The notes under the pieces are model-generated. The model had not been told where the DNA came from. It saw only the letters and a list, made by a program, of their open reading frames with translations, and made no database searches. Of a stretch of 64,000 nt of DNA, positions 55,833-64,000 are shown in pieces. Where the stretch lies: NCBI GenBank assembly GCA_963693305.1, contig OY855906.1, positions 31,095,991 through 31,159,990 of the forward strand, read 5' to 3'. The position numbers and the translations under genes are program-made. Positions within the stretch are counted from its first letter, which is position 1. Every line of letters begins with the position of its first letter. The stretch comes from Meandrina meandrites. Lineage: Eukaryota; Cnidaria; Anthozoa; Scleractinia; Meandrinidae.

Positions 55833-56374
55833 TACATTTTATGCAGTCACGAAAAAACTATCCGTAAAGATTCTCGCATCGCGACTGCATAAAAAGTCTT
55901 CTTGAAATTCCCGCTTACCGCTAGACTACTTGTAGTCGGTCTTTTCTCTTAGGGTCGGAGGAGCGCTTTTATATCGGGAACTGGGCGAACCACCAGGCGG
56001 TATGGACGGGAGGGGCTTGGGACGAGACGAGAAAAAACCTTTTATAAACTTTGCTTCAAGACATTAAAACAATTCCGCTCCATGACAAGACTAATAACAA
56101 GACGTTAAGAGGCGCTTGGTTGTATTGGATAAATTTCCAAGCTCATTTAAAGGAAGTTTGTGAAACAAAAACACTGCGTTGACGTGTTGACGCAAGCACA
56201 TAAGATCCGTAACGCCATTGCGCGCGAGCAACTTTAGATTGCGCACATCGGCCAATCAGCTTCTCCGTTGCTTGGCTGGGAGTGACTATTCTGCACTCAG
56301 TTGATGTTGTGAGACAATAGGGAGACACCTCATGACATTTTATACCACGTAACACTCAGTTCATGTAGTGAATA

Positions 56375-56545
56375 CAAAACAGCACTCCGGTTAGCCTATT
56401 TAGCACTCCGGTTAGCCTACTATACACTTCGGTTAGCCTACTTTGCACTCCAGTTAGCCTACTAGCACTCCGTTTAGCCTAAAAAGCACTCCGGTTAGCC
56501 TACGTTAGCTTCGTTTGCTCGCGGTTAGCCTTTATGTTGAGGTTA
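56375..56545. repeat. Tandem array, unit AGCACTCCGGTTAGCCTA
   Basis: About seven units of 18-25 bp with the core CCGGTTAGCCTA and variable spacers, inside the element 56279-56758. Confidence 0.85.
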
Positions 56546-56584
56546 TGATATATAGCCAAAATTTTACGGTTTCTTGCAGCTGGT

Positions 56585-56660
56585 CGTCGGTAGCCTAGTG
56601 GATAGAGTTCCCGCGCGGTAATCCGACGGCCCGGGTTCGAATCCTATTGTTGGCGACTTT
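56585..56660 (+). ncRNA. tRNA-like sequence (SINE head or pseudo-tRNA)
   Basis: Box A (GGTAGCCTAGTGGATAGAG) and box B (GGGTTCGAATCC) are canonical, and the ends GTCGTCG / TGGCGAC can pair with wobbles. The T-stem 3' side (CCTAT) does not pair fully and the anticodon arm is irregular, so it is not a normal tRNA. It ends in a T run, a possible Pol III stop. Confidence 0.5.
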
Positions 56661-57274
56661 TTTTAACTTGAGAAAAAAAAGTTAAGTGTGATTTATACCT
56701 CATGTATGAAAAAATGAGGAGTCTCACAACATCAACTGAGTGCTGAATAGTCACTCCCTTGCTTGGCTGACTGATATCCTCAAAAAAATGCATAAGAGTC
56801 CCCAGTCTATTTTTCGTTGCACGCTCTTGTCTCGCCTTAGTCCCCCCTCACGCATCGTAAACCCTAGTTTACAGCATTCCCTTTCTGAATTTCGAGAGAA
56901 AAACAGACTGCATGCCGTCTAGCTTACCGCTCCTGTTTTCAGCTCCCATCACGGCCGAATATCACCACATCTTCTTATCTGGGTTGCTTAGCGTGAGGTC
57001 TGTCTTTGCCCTTGTTAAAGGGCAACTCTTGGGAAATTTAACCCAATTTTTTTTTTATTTTTTCTATAAGTTGTTTATAGCAACAGGAATCTTTAGAAGG
57101 TAAAATTTTAAAGATATCGGCCAAAATGAATTTACTACGATTTTTTTTAACGTCATTTTTGGCGGCCATTTTGAAAACGTTCGGATTTTGGTACGTCACG
57201 TGATGCTACGTCACAGGTGTGGAAGGCAGGTTTGCTTTTGCTTCCGATAAGAGGAAAACAGAGTGAGTATAATA

Positions 57275-57367
57275 TGCGAGCCAGCGAGCCAAGCGAGCCA
57301 ACGTGCGAGTCATGCGAGTCATGCGAACCATGCGAGCCAGTCATGCGAGTCGTGCGAGCCAGTCATA
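57275..57367. repeat. Short repeats GCGAGCCA / ATGCGAGTC
   Basis: A run of 9-bp units such as TGCGAGTCA and GCGAGCCAA; the inverse pattern (GACTCGCATGGCTCGCATG) recurs at about 59360-59402. Confidence 0.8.
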
Positions 57368-57650
57368 ACGGACCTTTTTAAGCGATGACGTCATCTTATG
57401 ACGTCATCGGTTAATGTTGGAAAGGATTGGAAAGCGGAAAAGCGATGGAATTTTTGGTGTTACGGTGTGAGCGCGATTACTCCCTGAATTGAGCCGAAGA
57501 GCACTGGGAACTAGGTGCATGGTTTCTGTTCTTTTTAAGCGATAACGTCATGTCATCGCTTAATGTCGTCGTACCGTGCGAGTGGACGGGATCTGTTGTC
57601 TGTTGTCTGTTGCGATCGACCGATCTGTAGAACCGAAGAGGATTAAGAAC

Positions 57651-58367
57651 TAACTTCAGGAATAAACGTCAGTAGAAAAGAATTCAAGTTTAACTCAACA
57701 AGAAATCACCGCGTAGAACTCAAAGCAAAATACCCCAGGGCAGTTAGAAAGGACCGATTCTAAGTATAAACGAAAGAGACAAATTATATTTGATATGTTT
57801 TATCAGATTTAGGAAAAGAAAAGGGCTAAACATTTTCAAGACAGCGTTTGACCTTGACCTAACTTCAGGAATAAACGTCAGTAGAAAAGAATTCAAGTTT
57901 AACTCAACAAGAAATCACCGCCTAGAACTCAAAGCAAAATACCCCAGGGCAGTTAGAAAGGACCGATTCTAAGTATAAACGAAAGAGACAAATTATATTT
58001 GATGTGTTTTATCAGATTTAGTGAAAGAAAAGGGCTAAAGATTTTCAAGACAGCGTTTGACCTAGTATCGTATCTCGTCAGTATCGGATGTCGCGATACA
58101 AGATAACCCAACTTTTGTCGAAAAATCAGTCAATACCGAAGTTGTTCAGGAATAAACGTCAGTAGAAAAAAAATCAAGTTTAACTCAACAAGAAAACACC
58201 GCGTAGAACTCAAAGCAAAATACTCCCGGGCAGTTAGATAGGACTAATTCTAAGTATAAACGAAAGAGACAAATTATATTTGATGTGTTTTATTAGATTT
58301 AGTAAATAGACATCTTTAAAAAATTTTAAAACGAAAGGGCTCAACAATTTCAAGACAGCGTTTGACC
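57651..58367. repeat. Tandem repeat, about 205-290 bp unit, 3 copies
   Basis: Copies start with AGGAATAAACGTCAGTAGAA at about 57659, 57868 and 58149. The second also carries about 80 extra bp (TATCGTATCTCG ... GAAGTTGTTC) whose relative follows copy three. Frames within are repeat artefacts. Confidence 0.9.
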
Positions 58368-60321
58368 TTGTATCGTATGTATCGGATGTCTCCCTGCAAG
58401 ATAACGCAACGTTTGTCGAACAATCTGTTCAACACAGAAGTTGGCAGCTACTTTTATTTACTTTTTTGAAATTTTCTGTCAAATGTCCTGAAACGTCATC
58501 GCTTCTGCATGCATTGCGTGCCGTTTATTTATAGAAGCCGATATACAAATCCTCATTTTGAATAGAAAAGTGAAAAGTTGTATAATGACATGCTGGTTAG
58601 CGTCATCAAATTAGCGTCGCTAGCATTGCTTTATGAAATACTGCCTGCCTGATTTATTTCGTAAGAGACTTCACTAATTTAACTTGCTGCTGAAATTTTA
58701 AATCACGTGTAATACTGTTATTTCTCGATACAATGCAGTTGGACACTGAATAAGGCTAATATAAACCGCATCAATAAAAATGATAATGATTTGTCAAGAA
58801 GTGCAGGTGCTAACAAATTTAATCAAGATAAACCCAGTCCAAGTCTCTGTTCTGGTGTTAGTTCTGGGTCGAAATGCAAAGTCATTGTAGGAGGACAAAA
58901 AGGAGTAATAAAGGAATTTCGTGGCATTTTTGTTATGCAACTCGTACTAGGGCAAAAGAAAAATGTACGTAAAACCCATGTACGGTGGATGGTACGGTAT
59001 GCACCTTCAGTGCTGGCCTGAATATCACCTGGCTTAATTGATGATGATTTAAGAAGTAAAAATCTGACTGATAATCTGATAATCCTGTTAAGACTGGAAT
59101 GAAAATATTCCACCTCTTTGGCTCACTGCAACGTGCCAAGGAAGAACGCGGTAAAAAGACTAGGGTCTAACATCTCAGGGCGAGAGAGACTGGGTTTGAG
59201 ATCGTCCAACAATCGACAATGGCGGATTTATGGCAGCTCACGTCACGAATTTAGCTGCGGTAAGATATACACTAGTGCATACTTTTTTTATTTATTTATT
59301 TATTTTGGCTCGCATGGCTTACCAACCTCGTTCCCAGGGCTTGGGAACGAGGTTGATGGCTTGCATGACTCGCATGGCTCGCATGACTCGCTGGCTCGCA
59401 GTTTGTCAAGACCCGCTTCCGAATCAAAGTTAGCGATTACGTAGAAAAGGTTTCAATGAATGAGTTCTGCTGAGATTTCAGATATGATTGAGATTGAAAA
59501 TTTCAACCCGGTCAAACGGGTCTATTCGCTTCAGCCCGCCTTACTCACCACTTTCAGATGAAACAAAACAGTGGCTGACTCACTGAATTCTATATCCACT
59601 CACAGTCACGCAATACGAGATCTGAAATCTGAACGAGAATTTAGACAACAAGAGGTAACATTTGAAGCACAGTTCACATCTCCAATAATAATACGTTCAT
59701 TTACAGATTCGCGTAAAAGAGCTAGGAAATAGCAACCAATTTTTAATTCCCTTGGATAGTACTTCTCTGTTATTTTACTTCCCATTTCTCGAATCAATTT
59801 CGTTTCCCTTGGATACGTACTTCGCTGTAGTTTAGCCCCAATTTCTCGTTTCCCCTAGATGCTTGGGATTCTAGCTACCCGCTATAACCAGAGATAGCCA
59901 GCTCTGTTCTGCCATACGGTAACTGAACCAAACTACAAAGTTGCCCTGGTCCAAGTCTGATAACAAGCAAAAACGAGAAAGCATTTGACCAAAAGTTCCA
60001 CAAACAAGCAAAATACCTTTTAGTGCGATCGAGCTGGGACGAAATGATCGTGACCGCTTGCCAGTCTCTTTCTAATTCCTCGTCTAAAATGGATAAACTA
60101 AAATGTCGTCTTCTGTGCTTCTATAAGACGAAATATCGGACTCATCCAGCGCTCGGGATCAAGGGATATAGAAAAACTGGAGGCTTAATTTATTATTTGA
60201 AGCTATTTGAATGTCGAGAAACGTAATATCTTATTTTTAGACTTTTCTATCGTTTCGTTCGCCCAATCAAAGACGTCCCTGGAAACAATAGACATGTCAT
60301 GATTCCTCATCACCAGATAGC
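58368..60321. other. Intergenic, no gene seen
   Basis: Includes the perfect hairpin AACCTCGTTCCCA/TGGGAACGAGGTT at about 59326-59358 next to GCATGGCTCGCATGACTC repeats. No coding sequence I can support. Confidence 0.4.
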
Positions 60322-61936
60322 TTAAAGGAGAACGGAAGACAAAAATGCGAATTTTTTAAACTAGTTTAAATGAAAGTATGTGATGTGTGTTAAGCAAATA
60401 TTAAGGTATTTGGAATTTTACTTACGTTTTAACCCGATTATGACAGCAAAAAGGTGCTCGTGAGGGCAATTTGAACGTCCGCCATTTTGTCCGCCATATT
60501 GAAGGCTTGGCTGCAAAGCATGACGTCACTGCGCAATAGAATTTTCAAGCTCGGACGACAAAAATTACAGTTCAATGTGCACTTCTATGATGTTGTAAAA
60601 AAACGCCCAGATACATATAAAGAAGCAGAAGCTTTCATCGATTACCTCTGGCAAATGGAGCGTTGCTCAATGAATTACTGGCGCGAATTAAAAGTGCGAA
60701 TTCGCCTAAACAAGTCAATGTCATGATTGTTCAGATAACCTTGAAGAGAATTGCTTAAAAGTGATCGCTGCCTCGAACTTTGGATCCGAAAAACATACAC
60801 AAGAGTTAAGGAAAGTTACTGTACCGACCATATTTCCACGTTAAAGTAGTGTATGCAGAAGGCTTAGCTTGAAAGCGAATCGAATGTCAGAGAGGCGAAA
60901 GCGAAGGTAAATTAAAAAGTAAAATCGACATATATGTTTATGACACTGTCTCCAGTGGGTATAATATTCTATTAAAGTTGCTCAGTTTCCATTTGTAGCA
61001 TGAAACGTTTGCATGAAATAATTAGCTTGAATAGAACATGGTACAAACCGATCAGCTATTGCTTGTGAATAAGTATTATGTTGGAGGATTTACCGAGTTC
61101 AGGAATCTTAAAAAAATATTATTAGTCTGATAGCCGTGAAATTAAAGATAGTTCCCGTCATAAACCTTTCTAAGCCGATCATTTGATTGCTAGGGTGCTT
61201 AGAGCTCCCAGTACATCTTAGCGAAATTAATATTTTGGTAAGCAGGTTATTTCGCAACGAACGCTTTTTCAAATGCTCGTGGCAAAAACTCGTGACAACA
61301 AAACACATCAAACAACAGTTCCTTCTCACCGAAAGTAGGGCTGTTTATTAGCTTTCAAATACAAATATCATCTTCTGAATACAAAATTACTATTCACCTG
61401 AAATTTAATTCGTGGATTCCTTGATCTCCTGGCAGCATAAACATTGTCTTTCTTGTTCGCCTTCCAAGTTAACACAAATATCACACTCGCCCACGACATA
61501 TTTTCGCCTCCTCGTCTCGCTGATCTCCACGTTCAACAACGTCTTCTTCGAATCCTAAGCTTTTTCCCATCGGTTCAAATGAATAAGACTTAAACTTAGC
61601 CGTAATGTAAGTTTGCTACAGTTGTCAAAACGAAAGATTTGGTTAGACAACACGAAATGCACAGAAGTGCACAAAACATTGAACTGAAGAAATTTGCAAG
61701 TGCGCAGTGACGTAAAAACACGTGAGCTGACATTCCTTTTTTGGAAGTAACCGGAAGAAAATATGTTCAAAATGGCGGACGTTCAATTGCGAAAAAAGAC
61801 TACAAGTTTTAACCATTTTCGTCAATTTTGGTAGGAAAAATTCGCTTTTACTTGTTGTTTTCTACAAATCTAAGCTATTTCTATGATTTCCAGTGGTTAT
61901 ATAAAATATGAATTCTGGTCTTCCGTTCTCCTTTAA
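60322..61936. mobile_element. TTAA-flanked non-autonomous transposon, 1.6 kb
   Basis: TTAA then AGGAGAACGGAAGACAAAAA at left; GGTCTTCCGTTCTCCT then TTAA at right. It is piggyBac-like by target site. No transposase; open frames at 60487-60726 and 61108-61329 match nothing I know. Confidence 0.75.
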
Positions 61937-62677
61937 TTTGCATGGCAAGAGACGCAAGAATATGTCTTTACAAAGCGTTATGGCGCAATTACCACAAACA
62001 GAAGGATGAATATCATTATGCTCAGAGTGAGCTATATATATTTATTATATGGACGAGAGTGTTTTACTGGGAACTAAACCACTCGTAGATTCCATACGCC
62101 TCTCCATCCGGGACCCGAGTGGCGTATTTTCCGTAAGACACGCTTGCGAGTGTCATATCGCTCACTGACGTCACGATTCGAGCCATTTCTACTTTGTTGA
62201 ATGAACGTTTCTTGTGTCGTTCAGGTTTGTTGTGAACAAGCATCGACAAGCAATTAAGCGACGAAAACGAATGAGTTTTCCGAAAAACTCAAGGACGAGA
62301 ACATGATAATGGAAACCTTGACGATTTCAAGGTTTATAGAGAGAATTCTTCGCAAGGAATTGCACAAAGTGCAAGATGTTGTAAAGAAGAAAACAAAAAG
62401 CACTTGAAAATCATCGGCCGTCAAGACATTGCCGCATCGGATTCAAGTCAAAGTCAGTGATCTTTTCAGTTCTTACGTGTTATCTATTTAGTTGACAAGT
62501 ATTTCATGTATTTTGTTTGATTGGAATTCAGTTAGTGTTTCTATATCCTGAACACGGGTGCTTTGTATTTTCTGTGAAGACGAACGGTGATTTGTAAAAC
62601 TTGCTCGATTTTTCGAAAACAATGAAATAAAAATTCGCAATTTCAGTTACATCTGGTCTCCATATAATAAAAAGAAC

Positions 62678-62814
62678 ATTACACGTTGGCTCAAAGATAT
62701 GAATTTAATGTTCTCGTGGCAAAAACGATATCTCACTCGTTCGCTGCGCTCACTCGTGAGATATCGTTTCTGCCACTCGAACATAAAATTCATATCTTCT
62801 CGCCACCGTGTAAT
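62678..62814. mobile_element. Foldback element (CGATATCTCACTCG type)
   Basis: ATTACACG ... CGTGTAAT arms pair through AAGATATGAATTT and ACGATATCTCACTCG around a loop GTTCGCTGCGC. A short imperfect palindrome of a kind scattered in coral genomes. Confidence 0.75.
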
Positions 62815-63172
62815 ATCCTCTACATATATAGAATTCGACTCCATTGTTTTTTAAATCTGTGGCTTAGGTGCTTAGAGTATTTCATTGACAGTTTGTAAAA
62901 CTTGATAAAGCGTTTTTATATTGGGCATTTTGGGTTTCGAACCAACGACCCGGGTGGGCGGGCGGGATGGAGGTAGGACATAAATAATCTTTTTTTTTTT
63001 TAACAAATAATTGTTTTTCCCCTTTTAATAGTAAAGCAATCAATAACGATAAGGTGATCGAATCGATTTAAATATAATGAAAAAAATAAATCACTTTATT
63101 TAAGTGTCAGGGTATTTAGCACTGCTGTACTAATTGTGGACACTGTAAATAAGCAGACAAATATTGCAAATA

Positions 63173-63358
63173 CAACAGAAATTTATTAAAAATCCCAACT
63201 GGTAGGAGGCTGACCAGCTGGCTATTTACAAAGCGTGGAGGAGTTAATTCAGGGCCACCGAAGACAAATCCATCTAGTGGCAGGGAGGAGGATTTAAACC
63301 CGGGACCTCCGGATTACAAGTCCAGCGCCCTAACCACTAGGCCACGCTGCCTCCTGAG
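63173..63358 (-). mobile_element. tRNA-derived SINE, antisense
   Basis: On the minus strand the head reads GGAGGCAGCGTGGCCTAGTG (box A) and GGTCCCGGGTTTAAATCCTCC-like box B at 63288-63354, with an anticodon-like loop CTTGTAA. The body runs left to about 63173. A different SINE family from 10188. Confidence 0.7.
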
Positions 63359-63735
63359 CATCTTCAATTTACGCCCCCTAAACCCGAATACCCACCGGCT
63401 AATTCCCCCACCCCACCCTATACCAGGAAGTTATGACCACGTAAAATCCTGTCGCCAAAAACGAAACAAAGGAAACAAATATGGCGGAAACTTAACAAAA
63501 CGTCCAGCGAGCATTTATCTAATTTATTGACTATGGAAAACAGTTTTGATGCCTTATGTAGCTCTTTGGTGAGTTTTTCACGTCTGGCCAGCTTTGTAAG
63601 GAGAGAATTGCAAGCAGGGCGTTCTGTTTTGGGGAGCTCAACTTGGGGTTAATAAGTGTCTTCAGCCAGTAAAGGTCAGTAGTCTTCACTCTTTAGCAGC
63701 AAACTCGAGTTCCACCAACCTTTAGGCTTTTATTT

Positions 63736-63850
63736 AACAATTATCCTGCGAAATCGCGCGGAATATCACCTGATACTTAGCCGACGAGGCTGTAAGGCCG
63801 AGTTGGCTAAAATCAGACGATATTCCGCAAGATTGAGCAGGATAATTGTT
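63736..63850. mobile_element. Foldback element
   Basis: AACAATTATCCTGC at left and GCAGGATAATTGTT at right, with inner arms GCGGAATATC / GATATTCCGC. About 115 bp, non-coding. Confidence 0.75.
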
Positions 63851-64000
63851 TTATTATTCAACAAATTGTCAACGGAACGTGAAGTGGTTGTGAAGCGCTT
63901 AGCAAGAATTCGCCGGAATCTTGGCAACCTACGTATATCGCAGGATATCTTTTATGTACGGATGACGGATAACAATGATTTTCTGACCATATATGGCCAT

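Larger units (their letters stand above)
56279..56758. mobile_element. Non-autonomous element with 11-bp duplication, carrying tRNA-like head
   Basis: Inverted ends GGAGTGACTATTCTGCACTC / GAGTGCTGAATAGTCACTCC pair for about 45 bp. TTGCTTGGCTG flanks both sides (56268-56278 and 56759-56769), an 11-bp duplication in the range of Mutator-like elements. Inside are a tandem array (56375-56545) and a tRNA-like sequence (56585-56660). Confidence 0.8.
61937..64000. other. Intergenic right edge with small elements
   Basis: Holds two foldback elements and an inverted SINE, listed separately. No gene seen before the end of the window. Confidence 0.4.

Noticed and set aside
57651..58367. CRISPR-like or gene-family repeat
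   Set aside because: Units exceed 200 bp and are adjacent with no spacers; the frames are not conserved as protein.
63288..63354. Functional tRNA gene on the minus strand
   Set aside because: The head continues into a SINE body, and the D-arm and acceptor pairing are irregular.

Overview
The window looks like nuclear DNA of a cnidarian, most likely an anthozoan such as a stony coral. The reasons are intron-rich animal genes with GT-AG junctions, a class IA PI3-kinase closest to vertebrate p110-beta, a TPR-CHAT protein of the kind expanded in cnidarians, tRNA-derived SINEs, many short foldback and TIR elements, and a complete animal-type Polinton/Maverick. The organism call is inference; no rRNA or mitochondrial marker is present.

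Layout. 1-6.6 kb: non-genic DNA with a decayed, 3'-truncated LINE (1087-4121), a 140-bp tandem repeat and small TIR elements. 6.6-22.4 kb (+): the 3' half of a PIK3CB-like gene, 15 exons that splice in frame to 553 codons plus stop; its introns hold several non-autonomous transposons and SINEs. 22.4-25.8 kb: intergenic DNA with repeats. 25.8-31.05 kb (-): a complete six-exon TPR-CHAT gene (1141 aa predicted) with the His/Cys protease dyad intact; one intron holds a 0.5-kb tetranucleotide repeat block. 31.05-34.16 kb: intergenic foldback and repeat-rich DNA.

34,163-50,699: a 16.5-kb Polinton (adintovirus-like endogenous virus) with apparently identical 258-bp terminal inverted repeats and a 5-6 bp target duplication (CATTC/CATTCA). 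It carries a protein-primed family B DNA polymerase, a retrovirus-like integrase, an A32-like packaging ATPase, an adenain-type protease, major and minor capsid proteins, a collagen-like fibre, a basic core-like protein, a PX/pVI-like protein, a membrane protein, three tandem proteins sharing one N-terminal zinc-ribbon tag (one fused to a parvovirus-like PLA2 domain), and several unrecognised proteins. Polymerase and integrase would copy and insert the element; capsid, ATPase and protease form an assembly module; fibre, PLA2 and tagged proteins are probably virion components. A TTATATA(A/G)G-type motif abuts many start codons, and each TIR is itself a 202-bp imperfect palindrome. These two features are the most unusual in the window.

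50.7-64 kb: no gene recognised; a dense graveyard of non-autonomous transposons (10-11 bp target duplications, TTAA-flanked, TA-flanked), tandem repeats and tRNA-like SINE heads.
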